Both the position numbers and the translations under genes were made by a program. The notes below the pieces were generated by a model, which saw only the letters and a program-made list of their open reading frames with translations, had not been told where the DNA came from and ran no database searches. Positions 8,469-17,453 of a stretch of DNA of 46,131 bases are shown here, piece by piece. Numbering within the stretch: position 1 is the first letter of the stretch; every line of letters starts with the position of its first letter. The stretch is from positions 1 through 46,131 of the forward strand of contig JAPLJH010000069.1 in assembly GCA_026388695.1 (NCBI GenBank), read 5' to 3'. Origin of the DNA: Deltaproteobacteria bacterium (lineage in GTDB: Bacteria > Desulfobacterota > Desulfobulbia > Desulfobulbales > Desulfurivibrionaceae).

Positions 8469-8574
8469 GTAACCGCTCGGCAGTGCCGTAGATGCGCGAA
8501 AGAGGTCTGCGAAGTGTGCTAGTGCATACGAGCAGGCCGATGACAAAGCAGATGCGGTGCTGACGGGCGGTTAC
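8469..8574. repeat. Imperfect inverted repeat element between convergent genes
   Basis: GTAACCGC (8469-8476) is matched by GCGGTTAC (8567-8574). Partial complementarity continues inward, and a central hairpin pairs CTGC/GCAG (8507-8510 / 8532-8535) and TGTGC/GCATA (8515-8519 / 8524-8528). It fills the gap between the end of the diguanylate cyclase and the end of folE2, and may be a dispersed repeat or a bidirectional terminator. A run of ten Cs (8452-8461) lies just before it. Confidence 0.45.
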
Positions 8575-8576
8575 GC

Positions 8577-9314
8577 TCAGCGGATCTCGTCGCTGTCCAC
8601 ATAGGCATAGGCGCTGTGCTTGTGGATGGATTCAAAACTTTCCACGCTCACGGAAAACCAGGTAATTGCCGGATGGGCCATGGCCTGTTCCGCCACCTTG
8701 CGCACCGCGTCTTCGACGAACATCGGGTTGTTATAAGCCTTTTCCGTTACGTATTTTTCATCCGGCCGTTTCAGCAGGGAATACACCTCGCAGGAGGCAC
8801 CTGCCTCGGCCATGGCGATGAGGTCTTCCACCCAGATGAACCCCGAATACTTGACGGTGAGGTTTACCTCGCCCCGCTGGTTGTGGGCGCCGCAATCGCT
8901 GATCTCTCTTGAGCAGGGGCATAGGGTGGTCACCGGCACCCAGACTGAGAGGATGAAATCCTCATCTTTGCCAATGCCGCCGGTGAACCGGCAGGTATAT
9001 TCCATGAGGCCGGCTGTGCCGGTGATTGGCGCCTTTTTTTCCAGAAAATAGGGAAAGGTCATTTCCACATGGGCCGATTCCGCCCGCAACTCTTCTTTTA
9101 CCTCGGCCAGCAGGTTCCTGAAGATCCGGTTGCTCATCTCATCTTGGTAGGTGTTCAGAACCTTGATGAAGGTGGAAACGCAGGATTCCCGGTACTGGCG
9201 CGGCAGGCTGACCTGTAGGCTGATGCTGGCCACAGTCTCCTGCATGCCTCCGGATTTTTCGCGCACCCGCACCGGATACCTGATATCTTTTATGCCGACG
9301 GTATTGAGCTTCAT
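8577..9314 (-). CDS. folE2: GTP cyclohydrolase FolE2 (type IB)
   Basis: Converts GTP to 7,8-dihydroneopterin triphosphate, first step of folate synthesis (and of queuosine/pterin routes), using a metal-flexible enzyme unrelated in sequence to FolE1. The 245-residue product begins MKLNTVGIKDIRYPV like the family. It has the active-site LCPCS at 131-135 followed by SDCGAHNQRGEV, and a C-terminal block with YNNPMFVEDAVR. Longer in-frame starts up to 9551 exist, but that extension is proline-rich, not family-like, and runs across the opposite-strand S4 gene. No FolE1 is seen in the window. Divergent from hslR. Confidence 0.93.
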   Translation of the reverse strand: MKLNTVGIKDIRYPVRVREKSGGMQETVASISLQVSLPRQYRESCVSTFIKVLNTYQDEMSNRIFRNLLAEVKEELRAESAHVEMTFPYFLEKKAPITGTAGLMEYTCRFTGGIGKDEDFILSVWVPVTTLCPCSREISDCGAHNQRGEVNLTVKYSGFIWVEDLIAMAEAGASCEVYSLLKRPDEKYVTEKAYNNPMFVEDAVRKVAEQAMAHPAITWFSVSVESFESIHKHSAYAYVDSDEIR

Positions 9315-9453
9315 GGTGCCCAGATATATACACCATTTGCTTTCGTGCGGAAAGCGGTAAACTGGGAGTACGCCGGGCTGTGGGATGGGGCTTGGCTCTG
9401 GGGCGGGAACTGTGGTAGGCTTGGAAAGTACGGAGGAGGCGGCGGAAAGAACG

Positions 9454-9846
9454 ATGAGCGAGGAAACACATGTCCGGCTGGATAAATGGTTGTGGGCCGC
9501 CCGTTTTTTCAAGACCCGCGCCCAGGCCTCCCAGGCGGTGGCCGGTGGCAAGGTCCAGGTGGGCGGCCTTCGGGTAAAATCGTCCCGTTCGGTGGCTGTG
9601 GGCGACGGGCTGCGAATCCAGAAGGAACAGGAAGAATTTATTATAGTTGTTCTGGCCGTCAGCGACCAGCGGCGGGGCGCACCGGAAGCCCAATTGCTTT
9701 ACGAGGAAATATCGGAAAGCATCGCTGCCCGTACCGAGGCCAGGGAGGCTCGGCGTCTCTTGCGGGTTGTTGGCGCCGCGCCGCCTGGGCGGCCAGGCAA
9801 GCGGGATCGGCGGCTGATCAGGAGGTTTACCAAAAAAGAGGAATAA
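9454..9846 (+). CDS. hslR: S4-domain RNA-binding protein, Hsp15 (HslR) type
   Basis: Hsp15 binds stalled 50S subunits still carrying a peptidyl-tRNA. The 130-residue protein (E. coli Hsp15 is 133) opens with the S4 domain: [20 protein letters not shown] at about 7-26 and a GGKVQVGG turn. It ends in a basic tail, [15 protein letters not shown], matching the Hsp15 pattern. ATG 9454 follows GGAAAGA. An in-frame ATG 69 bp upstream would add a Gly/Glu-rich stretch not found in the family. Divergent from folE2 and followed by a terminator hairpin. Confidence 0.87.
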   Translation: MSEETHVRLDKWLWAARFFKTRAQASQAVAGGKVQVGGLRVKSSRSVAVGDGLRIQKEQEEFIIVVLAVSDQRRGAPEAQLLYEEISESIAARTEAREARRLLRVVGAAPPGRPGKRDRRLIRRFTKKEE

Positions 9847-9855
9847 GGTGCAAGG

Positions 9856-9877
9856 GGCGGGAACTGCCTGCTTTTTT
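9856..9877 (+). terminator. Intrinsic terminator after hslR
   Basis: GCGGG (9857-9861) pairs with CCTGC (9867-9871), one G-T wobble, five-base loop, then six Ts (9872-9877). It starts about 10 bp after the hslR stop. The stem is short, so strength is moderate. Confidence 0.5.
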
Positions 9878-9994
9878 AAAACGGTGAATCTGTTTGCTTT
9901 GCGTCTTCGCCTCTTTGCGTTACAGTGTCGGTTCAAGGTTTGCGCGAGACGCATAGGTTGTTTTGAGATGATTTTTAGGATTCAGGAGAAACCC

Positions 9995-10609
9995 ATGAAA
10001 AAGATAGAAAGGGCATTGATCAGTCTCACAGACAAATCCGGGATTGAGGGGTTTGCCAGGGAGTTGGAGCAGCTGGGGATAGAGATCCTCTCCACCGGCG
10101 GCATGGCCAAGAAGATGCGGGACAACGGCATCAAGGTCAAGGATGTTTCCGAATTCACCGGTTTTCCGGAGATGCTTGATGGCCGAGTCAAAACCCTGCA
10201 TCCCAAGGTGCATGGCGGCATCCTGGCCCAAAAGGGCAACCCGGACCATGTCAAGCAGATGCAGGAGCATGGCTTGCAGGCCATTGATCTGGTGGCAGTC
10301 AATCTCTATGCCTTTGAAAAAACCGTGGCCAACCCGGCTTGCACCCTGGGGGATGCCATTGAAAATATCGACATCGGCGGCCCCACCATGCTGCGCTCAA
10401 GCGCCAAAAATTTTCAGGATGTCACCGTGATCGTTGATCCGGCGGACTACCCGCAGGTGTTGGCCGAAATCAAGGCCACTGGCAACACCACGCTCAAGAC
10501 CCGCTTCCGTCTGGCGGTAAAGGTTTTTTCCCTGACCAGCACCTACGACACCACCATTGTCAACTGGCTGAACACCGTGGATGTCGAAACCAATCCCTAT
10601 TTCAAGTAG
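9995..10609 (+). CDS. purH: IMP cyclohydrolase, stand-alone (PurH N-domain only)
   Basis: Closes FAICAR to IMP, the final step of de novo purine synthesis. The 204 residues correspond only to the N-terminal MGS-like cyclohydrolase domain of Pur[15 protein letters not shown] near the start, [25 protein letters not shown] (about 67-81) and [14 protein letters not shown] (about 127-140). The AICAR transformylase domain (about 300 residues in bifunctional PurH) is absent, and the gene ends cleanly before purN. Split IMP cyclohydrolases are known in some deltaproteobacteria. ATG 9995 has AGGAGAA five bases upstream; frames opening at 9848 run back through the hslR terminator. First gene of a purH-purN-pyrR operon. 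Confidence 0.92.
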   Translation: MKKIERALISLTDKSGIEGFARELEQLGIEILSTGGMAKKMRDNGIKVKDVSEFTGFPEMLDGRVKTLHPKVHGGILAQKGNPDHVKQMQEHGLQAIDLVAVNLYAFEKTVANPACTLGDAIENIDIGGPTMLRSSAKNFQDVTVIVDPADYPQVLAEIKATGNTTLKTRFRLAVKVFSLTSTYDTTIVNWLNTVDVETNPYFK

Positions 10610-10618
10610 GTGGCTGCA

Positions 10619-11185
10619 ATGAAGATGGCGGTATTGCTCTCCGGCTCCGGCCGGACCCTGGACAACTTTCACGAACGGATCGCGGCTGGGACCATGCAGG
10701 GGAGCATCGAGGTGGTGCTCTCCAACCTGCCCGACGCTCTTGGCCTTACCAAGGCCAGAAACTACGGGTATCCTGCCTTCCACGCCAAGGACAATGTCGC
10801 CATCAACGCCATCTTGCAAGAATATGGGATCGAGCTGGTGCTGCTGGCCGGGTATCTGAAGCTCTATCAGCCGCCGACCCATCTGCAACGGGCCGTGCTC
10901 AACATCCACCCCTCCCTGATCCCGTCCTTTTGTGGGGCAGGGATGTACGGCATGCGGGTGCATCGGGCGGTGAAGGCGCGTGGGGTCAAGGTAACCGGCT
11001 GCACGGTTCATTTTGCCAACGAGGTGTACGACGAGGGGCCGATTGTGGTCCAACACTGCGTGCCTGTTGGCGAGGCCGACACGCCCGATGATATCGCGGT
11101 CCGAGTCTTTGCCGCAGAGTGCGAGGCATACCCTGAGGCGATCAACACCGTGGTGGCGCGGGGCATCGATTCTTTCTGGCCGTAA
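10619..11185 (+). CDS. purN: Phosphoribosylglycinamide formyltransferase (GART)
   Basis: Transfers a formyl group from 10-formyl-THF to GAR in purine synthesis. The 188-residue protein has the N-terminal LLSGSGRTLDNF loop for the phosphoribosyl group, NIHPSLIPSF (about 98-107) with the catalytic Asn and His of this family, and VYDEGPIV with the catalytic Asp. ATG 10619 has AGGTGG (10608-10613) five bases upstream. A GTG directly after the purH stop (10610) is the alternative, three codons longer. Spacing of 9 bp from purH implies one transcript. Confidence 0.92.
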   Translation: MKMAVLLSGSGRTLDNFHERIAAGTMQGSIEVVLSNLPDALGLTKARNYGYPAFHAKDNVAINAILQEYGIELVLLAGYLKLYQPPTHLQRAVLNIHPSLIPSFCGAGMYGMRVHRAVKARGVKVTGCTVHFANEVYDEGPIVVQHCVPVGEADTPDDIAVRVFAAECEAYPEAINTVVARGIDSFWP

Positions 11186-11212
11186 ACTCTCTGAATCCCT
11201 GGAGGAAAAAAG

Positions 11213-11746
11213 ATGGAAAAACGGATCATGTCGGCAGAGGATATAGATCGATCATTGCACCGGATCGCCCTGCAGATCGTGGAAAACAACCACGGCGTTG
11301 CCAATCTGGCCATAATTGGCATCCATACCGGCGGGGTTTTTCTCGCTGACCGGATTCAGAAGCTGATCCAGGATCGGGAGAAGATCGTGCTGCCCACCGG
11401 CACCCTGGACATCACGCTCTACCGGGACGACTGGAGCCTGGCCAGCCAGAATCCCATCGTCAAGAAAACCAGCATCGCCTTTCCCATGGAGGAGATGGTG
11501 GTGGTCTTGGTTGACGATGTTATCTTCACCGGCCGTACCATCCGGGCCGCCATGGACGCCCTGATGGACATCGGTCGGCCGCAATGCATCCAGCTGGCCG
11601 TCCTGGTTGACCGGGGCGGACGGGAGTTGCCGATCCAGCCCGACTATGTGGGCATGGACATCCCGGTCAAAACTGGGGAACATGTGCACGTGCGCCTTGC
11701 CGAGAAGAGTGGGGCCGACGAAATCGTGCTTGTTGGCCGGAATTAA
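11213..11746 (+). CDS. pyrR: Bifunctional pyr operon regulator / uracil phosphoribosyltransferase PyrR
   Basis: PyrR binds pyr mRNA in response to UMP in Gram-positives and has uracil phosphoribosyltransferase activity. The 177-residue protein has the PRPP-binding loop VVVLVDDVIFTGRTIRAA (about 97-114), IGIHTGGVFLADRI near 35-48 and a DITLYRDDW segment typical of PyrR. GGAGG lies upstream of ATG 11213. It follows purN by 27 bp, so it probably shares the purine operon. No PyrR-type attenuator is evident nearby, so here it may act mainly as the salvage enzyme; that is inference. Confidence 0.92.
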   Translation: MEKRIMSAEDIDRSLHRIALQIVENNHGVANLAIIGIHTGGVFLADRIQKLIQDREKIVLPTGTLDITLYRDDWSLASQNPIVKKTSIAFPMEEMVVVLVDDVIFTGRTIRAAMDALMDIGRPQCIQLAVLVDRGGRELPIQPDYVGMDIPVKTGEHVHVRLAEKSGADEIVLVGRN

Positions 11747-11829
11747 TTTTTTATCCGTGCGCCCCATGTGATAGGATGTTTTCTGGAAAGTAGGCAATAT
11801 GCGATACGCTCTTATTGGTCAGGGAGATC

Positions 11830-13230
11830 ATGAGCCAGGAACCCCATTCATGTATGGATTTGCAGCAGATCAGGCTGCGGATCAGAGAAAAGCAGCGCAG
11901 CTACGCGAGCTATAATCTGAGCCCTGCCCAGAACGACCTGTTGCGCGCCTTTTTTGATCTCGCCCAGGAGTTCGATTCCAACGAGGATTTCTACCGGGTC
12001 TGCGTGGCCGCCCTTTCGGAGTTTCTCGGCCTGCACAGCCGACTCTATCTTTTTGACAAGGAAAAGGAAAAATTGGCTCTTGTCTGCGATAGCCGGAAAG
12101 GGTTGCTGGCAAAGCCGACTGCAGCTTCGGACCATGTGCGCTTGACCTTTAAAAGCTATGAGAGTGAGCACTCGTTGTTGGTGCCGATCCATTGCAAGCC
12201 CTCGGCTGATACGCAGGAGGAAGGAAAGCAACCGCTTAACCTACAGGTGATGGGGGTTTTAGAAGTATATCCCCTGGAAAAGATTTCCCAGGCAGATCGG
12301 TTTTTCCTGGGAAAATATGCAAACCGCATCGGCTACAATCTACATAACCGTCTTATTTCACACGAAAATATCAGGCATCTCCGGTTTATCAATCATCTGG
12401 TGATGGACATCGAACACAATGTCATCACCCCCAACATGTATTTCAAGCATCTGTTCAACCAGCTCAAGGCCCGCATCGGGGATATCGATGAGGTGGAGAA
12501 AATGATTGCCGGGTTCAAGGCTGCCCATGGTGTGTCCAGTGGCAGCTGTGAGCTGGTGATCAGCAAGGTGAGCAGCCTGCACCGAAGCCTGCTTGAAAAC
12601 CATCGGGAGTTGCTGGAACACCATGCCAATTACAGCCTCTTTCTGGAGAGCCTGTTTAGGCGGGATCATTTTGCCCAGGGCCGTTTCGTGTTGCGGCCCA
12701 GGAAATGTTCCATCGATCGTGAGATTGTCTCTCCGCAGCTTGATCATTTCCTGAGCAGATTTGGAGCTCGGGGGATTGCGGTGGAAAAGCCCGAGGATAT
12801 GCAGGAGGAAGAACTCTTCTTGCGGGTTGATGTAGGGTTGCTGTCGCAGGTCTATGCCAACCTTTTTTCCAATGCCGTGAAGTACACCAGCGAAATAACG
12901 AACCGCAACGGCGAGAGCAGAAAAGCCGTGGCCTATGGCCGTGAACTGCTTGCTGATTATTTCGGCCCTGGCAAGCCTGCGGTCAAGTTCAATGTTTTTA
13001 CTACCGGCGAGCATCTTTCCGAGATTGAAGCGAAAACCATTTTTGCCGATGGCGTCCGTGGAAAAAGGAGCCAATCTGTGCCAGGAACCGGGCATGGACT
13101 CGCTTTTATCAAGCAGGTGGTCGAGATCCATGGCGGCGTGGCTGGTTATGAGGCCACGGAAGAAGGAAACAATTTTTATTTCATCCTGCCGTTGCCTGAT
13201 CCGAATGCCCCCGTTGTTGACCAAGCCTAG
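11830..13230 (+). CDS. GAF-domain sensor histidine kinase with divergent H-box
   Basis: Probable cytosolic two-component kinase of 466 residues. Order: N-terminal helix, a GAF-like sensor region (about 30-170), a dimerisation/phosphoacceptor region with DIEHNVITP (H196), a long helical stretch and a HATPase_c domain (about 325-455). The N-box is YANLFSNAVKY (N344, N348) and the nucleotide-lid motif GTGHGLAFIKQVVEIHGG (419-436). The H-box differs from the usual SHELRTPL but keeps His, Thr and Pro. No response regulator is adjacent. ATG 11830 follows AGGGAG; a TTG 15 bases upstream is possible. Confidence 0.8.
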   Translation: MSQEPHSCMDLQQIRLRIREKQRSYASYNLSPAQNDLLRAFFDLAQEFDSNEDFYRVCVAALSEFLGLHSRLYLFDKEKEKLALVCDSRKGLLAKPTAASDHVRLTFKSYESEHSLLVPIHCKPSADTQEEGKQPLNLQVMGVLEVYPLEKISQADRFFLGKYANRIGYNLHNRLISHENIRHLRFINHLVMDIEHNVITPNMYFKHLFNQLKARIGDIDEVEKMIAGFKAAHGVSSGSCELVISKVSSLHRSLLENHRELLEHHANYSLFLESLFRRDHFAQGRFVLRPRKCSIDREIVSPQLDHFLSRFGARGIAVEKPEDMQEEELFLRVDVGLLSQVYANLFSNAVKYTSEITNRNGESRKAVAYGRELLADYFGPGKPAVKFNVFTTGEHLSEIEAKTIFADGVRGKRSQSVPGTGHGLAFIKQVVEIHGGVAGYEATEEGNNFYFILPLPDPNAPVVDQA

Positions 13231-13247
13231 AGGGAACTTGCCGAGGC

Positions 13248-13949
13248 ATGTTTCCCTTAAAAGATGACATCCCTTCCCTGCGTTTCCCTGTTGTCAATCT
13301 TTGGCTCATCATTGTCAATATCCTCTGTTTTGCTTACCAGCTGAGCCTTGGGCAGGAGCAGCAACCCTTCATCGTGGCCCATGGTTTTATTCCGGCCCGG
13401 TTTGCCGCCGAACAGGCGGGAAGCATCATATCCCTTGGTAGCTATGCCCCGATTTTTAGCGCCATGTTTCTCCATGGCGGCCTGCTCCATGTTTTTTCCA
13501 ATCTGTGGATGCTGTGGATATTTGGCGATAACGTGGAAGACCGGATGGGGCATGGCCGTTATCTGCTGTTTTATCTGCTCTGCGGGGTTGCCGCGGCCTT
13601 TGCCCAGTTCTGGGCCAACCCCCAAGCCCAGGTGCCGATGATCGGGGCGAGCGGCGCCATCTCCGGGGTTTTGGGGGCGTATGTTTTTCTCTTTCCCCGC
13701 GCCAGGATTCTTACCTTTATCCCGGTTTTTATCCTGTTTTATCTGGTCGAAATCCCGGCCTATTTTTTTATTGGCTTTTGGTTTCTCATGCAGTTTTTGC
13801 AAGGCGCGACCCAGCAGGCAGCGGTGGGCGGGCTGGTTGAAGGCGGGGTGGCATGGTGGGCTCATGTCGGCGGCTTTGTGGCCGGGGTGATGTTGTTGTA
13901 TTTTTTTAAGCAAAATACAGAGAAGAAGAAAGGGCAAGTGTGGATGTAG
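13248..13949 (+). CDS. Rhomboid family intramembrane serine protease
   Basis: Cleaves transmembrane substrates inside the inner membrane. The 233-residue protein has six or more hydrophobic segments. Conserved features are HGGLLHVFSNLWMLWIFG (76-93), the catalytic serine motif GASGAISG (S135) and the partner histidine in AHVGGF (H206). This bacterial subgroup is often found as an orphan gene, and no substrate can be inferred from the neighbours. It starts 17 bp after the kinase gene and is convergent with trxB. Confidence 0.93.
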   Translation: MFPLKDDIPSLRFPVVNLWLIIVNILCFAYQLSLGQEQQPFIVAHGFIPARFAAEQAGSIISLGSYAPIFSAMFLHGGLLHVFSNLWMLWIFGDNVEDRMGHGRYLLFYLLCGVAAAFAQFWANPQAQVPMIGASGAISGVLGAYVFLFPRARILTFIPVFILFYLVEIPAYFFIGFWFLMQFLQGATQQAAVGGLVEGGVAWWAHVGGFVAGVMLLYFFKQNTEKKKGQVWM

Positions 13950-13973
13950 TCGGCAAGGCTGTGTTTTTCTTGA

Positions 13974-14915
13974 TTATGCCCCGCCTTTTTTGTTCTCCAC
14001 ATAATGGGCTGCGGCCAGGGCGGCGGTGCAGCCATCCGCCGCCGCAGTGACGATCTGCTTGGCGTATTTCTCCTTGAGATCGCCGATGGCAAAGATGCCC
14101 GGCGTGTTGGTTTCGCATTTGTCGTCGGCAATCACATAGCCGTTGGCATTCATTCGGGTGCCCGCCGGGACCAATCCATTGTTGGGTTCAAAACCGATAA
14201 AGACGAAGACTCCGTCCGTGGCAAGAGTTGTGGTTGTGCCATCCAGGATATTCTTGGTGATTACCCCGTTCACCCCCTGGGCATCGGCCTGGATTTCCGC
14301 CAGCACCGTGTTCCAGAGCACGGTAATCCGTTTTTCATTCAGCACCCTTTTTTGCAGGATCATCCCGGCCCGGAAGGCGTCCCGACGATGGGCGATGTAC
14401 ACCTGCTTGGCGAGTTTGGCCAGATACAGGGATTCTTCCAGAGCGCTGTCGCCGCCGCCTACCACCACCACGGTTTTGTTGCGGAAGAAGAAGCCGTCGC
14501 ACACGGCGCAGTAGGAAACCCCCTTGCCATAATATTGGTTCTCCCCTGGAATACCCATTTTCTTGGGGCTGCCGCCAGTGGCCAGGATAACTGCGTGGGT
14601 CGCAAGTATATCGCCGTTGTCCAGGGTGACGCTGTGAAGGCTTTGCCCCGGTTCAATTCCAACAACCTCCCGGTTCATCACCTCAAGGCCATAGGCGGCG
14701 GCATGCTGGGAAAATTTCAGGGCCAGTTCCGCGCCGCTGATCTTTTCGGTGCCGGGCCAGTTCTCCACCTCGTCTGTATTGTTGAGCTGGCCGCCGGGGA
14801 TGCCTTTTTCGATGAGTACTGTTTTTAACGCGGCCCGTTGGGCATAGATGCCGGCGGTATAGCCGCCCGGGCCGCCGCCGATGATGATGAGGTCGTGGGG
14901 TAATGTTTCGCTCAT
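13974..14915 (-). CDS. trxB: Thioredoxin-disulfide reductase
   Basis: FAD/NADPH enzyme that reduces thioredoxin. The 313-residue product has the FAD-binding GGGPGG (13-18), the redox motif CAVC (136-139), an NADPH-binding GGGDSALEE, and the C-terminal GIFAIGDL FAD motif. Length and order fit low-molecular-weight bacterial TrxB. The ATG has CAGGAG upstream on the minus strand, and a good promoter lies at 14962-14989. No thioredoxin gene is adjacent. Confidence 0.95.
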   Translation of the reverse strand: MSETLPHDLIIIGGGPGGYTAGIYAQRAALKTVLIEKGIPGGQLNNTDEVENWPGTEKISGAELALKFSQHAAAYGLEVMNREVVGIEPGQSLHSVTLDNGDILATHAVILATGGSPKKMGIPGENQYYGKGVSYCAVCDGFFFRNKTVVVVGGGDSALEESLYLAKLAKQVYIAHRRDAFRAGMILQKRVLNEKRITVLWNTVLAEIQADAQGVNGVITKNILDGTTTTLATDGVFVFIGFEPNNGLVPAGTRMNANGYVIADDKCETNTPGIFAIGDLKEKYAKQIVTAAADGCTAALAAAHYVENKKGGA

Positions 14916-14961
14916 GGGGAACTCCTGCGTAGAGGGGAGGGGGTTGGGAAATGTTTCCTGT

Positions 14962-14989
14962 ATTATACTTTAAATATGGAGGGGAACAA
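14962..14989 (-). promoter_or_regulatory. Sigma-70-type promoter for trxB
   Basis: On the minus strand TTGTTC (14989-14984) and a perfect TATAAT (14967-14962) are separated by 16 bp, about 47 bp before the trxB ATG. The remaining divergent intergenic region up to the cyclase gene at 15183 holds no other clear feature. Confidence 0.55.
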
Positions 14990-15182
14990 GGAAGATGCAT
15001 GGCGACAGATTCCGTGCCGGGCCAGGCAAATCTTGCTGATCCTTCGATTATCAGGTAAAGAATTTCATGAGGCTGTGAGGAAGTAAGCAGGGCAACACCT
15101 GATCGATTTTGTCCGTGTTCTCCCGTTGTTCGTCGTGTATGGCTGCTGTTTTTTTCTCCGTTAGACCAAGGAGGTTGCTTCG

Positions 15183-17417
15183 ATGCAGTATCGAACGCGT
15201 CGGACCCTGGCTATGGCCATGGGCATTTTTTTCACGACGGGCCTGCTCTGGCTCCAGTTTGCCAGGCCTGTATGGTCCGGCGATCTGTTGCAGCGGCTGG
15301 AGCTGATGGCCTTCGACATCCGCCTGCGCGTGGTTAAAGATATTGCCTTTGGATCCTCCGCCAACGAGGCTGCAATCAAGGTGGTCATCGTTGACATTGA
15401 TGAGCGTTCCCTGACCGAGCATGGGCGCTGGCCGTGGTCGCGGGCCAAGGTTGCGCTGCTGGTCGAGCGGCTCACCCAGGCCGGCGCAGCAGTGGTCGCC
15501 TTTGACGTGATGTTCTCCGAGCCGGAAGTTAATCCGGCCATGGAGGTGGCCAGTTTTCTTAGAAAACAGGGGGAAGGCAGCCACTCCCTTGCCGCGGAAC
15601 TTGCCCGGTTCGAGGAGCGGTTTGATCGCGATCGCCTGTTCGCCGAAGCTTTGAGTAACAAGGAGGTGGTGCTGGGGTACACTTTTCAGCCCCGAGAACC
15701 CCAGCGAATCGGGGTGTTGCCCCAGCCGCTCGTTGTTGCCAATCCCCAAGTCATACCCCAATCCTCCCTTGCCGCCATGCGCGGCTACACGGCCAATCTC
15801 CCCATTCTTGTGCAGGCAGCCATTGGCAGCGGTTTTTTCAGTTTGATCCCAGATCTCGACGGGGTGGTGCGGCGTGCGCCGCTGGTGGCCAGATACAACG
15901 ATCAGATATTTTCTTCTTTGGCCTTGGAAACTCTGCGGCATTTTTTGTTGGTTGACTCGATCAGTTTGCATACCAGCCAAATCAACGGGGTGGAAACGGT
16001 GGAGTCCGTTGATCTTGCTGGATTTGGCTCTATCCCCACCGATGCCGACGGGCAGATGATCGTGCCTTATATCGGCCCCACAGGGAGTTTCCCCTATGTC
16101 TCTGCCAGCGCGGTGCTCGCCGGGACCGCGCCAGCCAATCAGATGCGGGGGGCCATTGTGTTAGTGGGCACCACGGCGCCCGGTCTCTTTGACCTGCGTT
16201 CCACTCCGGTGCAGGCCGTCTACCCAGGGGTGGAAATCCATGCCAATTTGATCGACGCCATTCTTGGCAAGCGGTTTTTGGTCCAGCCGGCCTGGAGCCA
16301 GGGCGCGGATTTTGTCGTGATGATGGTTGCCGGCCTGGCCTTGGCCCTGGTTCTGCCATTTTGTGCCCCCCTATGGCAGATGCTCTGGACCCTTGTGGTG
16401 GCTGTCGTGCTGGTGGGAGGCAATCTTCTCCTTTGGCGGCAGGGACTGGTGCTGTCCCTGGCCATGCCGCTAATTCTCACCGGTTTGCTGGCCACCTGCA
16501 ACCTGGCTTACGGTTTTCTGGTCGAATCCCGCTCCCGTCGCCAGCTCAAGGGGATGTTCGGTCAGTATGTGCCGCCGCAAATCGTGCAGGAGATGAGTGA
16601 GAACCCGCAAAAGTATAGCTTTGAGGGCGAAACCCGGGAATTGAGCGTTTTGTTTGCCGACATCCGTGGCTTTACCACTCTGTCTGAAGCCCTCAGTGCT
16701 GGAGATCTTAAAAAATTACTGAACCGCTACTTTACGCCCATGACCCGGATCATCTTCGAGACGCGGGGCACCATCGACAAGTATGTGGGGGACATGATCA
16801 TGGCCTTCTGGGGGGCGCCGGTGCCTGACGAACATCATGCGGTCCAGGCCATCGAGGCGGCCCTGCGGATGTTGCAGAAAACCGAGAGGTTGCAACGGGA
16901 TTTTTCCGAAGAAGGGTTGCCCCGGATCGCCATCGGCATCGGGATCAATACGGGGCTGATGAATGTGGGCGACATGGGGTCGGAGTTCCGTCGCGCCTAC
17001 ACGGTGCTGGGCGACGCAGTGAACCTCGGTTCCCGCTTGGAGGGAACCACCAAGTACTATGGCGTGGGTCTGGTGGTGGGCGAGACGACAAAGGCTGCGG
17101 CCGGCGAGGCGTTTGTCTTTTGTGAGCTTGACCTGGTGCGGGTAAAGGGCAAGGCCCAGGCTATTCGGGTCTATGAGCCGGTCTGTCGGCAAGGCGAGGC
17201 CGACGAAGCGTTGCTGCAGGAGCTTGCCGACTACCATCGGTTTTTAGCCGACTTCCGGGCCCGTCGCTGGCAGGAGGCGCGGGCCGGGTTCACCCGGCTA
17301 CGGGATGGCGACCCGGATCGGCGGCTCTATGCGATTTATCTGGAGCGTATCGAGGCGCTTGTTATCGATGAGCCTGGCGAAGGCTGGGACGGGGTGTATG
17401 ACCGCACGGAGAAGTAG
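15183..17417 (+). CDS. CHASE2-domain class III adenylate cyclase
   Basis: Predicted receptor that makes cAMP when its periplasmic CHASE2 domain senses an unknown signal. Order in 744 residues: membrane segment (about 8-26), CHASE2 (about 40-365), three membrane segments (376-395, 398-417, 422-443) and a cyclase domain (483-665). Metal-binding D493 (FADIRGFT) and D537 (GDMIMAF), adenine-specifying K533 and D611, and transition-state N614 and R618 are all present, which points to ATP rather than GTP. RBS AAGGAGG is upstream. It is convergent with the FecR/TpsA/TpsB operon; FecR and CHASE2 proteins may form one sensory neighbourhood (inference). Confidence 0.93.
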   Translation: MQYRTRRTLAMAMGIFFTTGLLWLQFARPVWSGDLLQRLELMAFDIRLRVVKDIAFGSSANEAAIKVVIVDIDERSLTEHGRWPWSRAKVALLVERLTQAGAAVVAFDVMFSEPEVNPAMEVASFLRKQGEGSHSLAAELARFEERFDRDRLFAEALSNKEVVLGYTFQPREPQRIGVLPQPLVVANPQVIPQSSLAAMRGYTANLPILVQAAIGSGFFSLIPDLDGVVRRAPLVARYNDQIFSSLALETLRHFLLVDSISLHTSQINGVETVESVDLAGFGSIPTDADGQMIVPYIGPTGSFPYVSASAVLAGTAPANQMRGAIVLVGTTAPGLFDLRSTPVQAVYPGVEIHANLIDAILGKRFLVQPAWSQGADFVVMMVAGLALALVLPFCAPLWQMLWTLVVAVVLVGGNLLLWRQGLVLSLAMPLILTGLLATCNLAYGFLVESRSRRQLKGMFGQYVPPQIVQEMSENPQKYSFEGETRELSVLFADIRGFTTLSEALSAGDLKKLLNRYFTPMTRIIFETRGTIDKYVGDMIMAFWGAPVPDEHHAVQAIEAALRMLQKTERLQRDFSEEGLPRIAIGIGINTGLMNVGDMGSEFRRAYTVLGDAVNLGSRLEGTTKYYGVGLVVGETTKAAAGEAFVFCELDLVRVKGKAQAIRVYEPVCRQGEADEALLQELADYHRFLADFRARRWQEARAGFTRLRDGDPDRRLYAIYLERIEALVIDEPGEGWDGVYDRTEK

Positions 17418-17453
17418 TCCCTTTGCCGCAGCTCTCGGTTACAGGGGTCTCCT

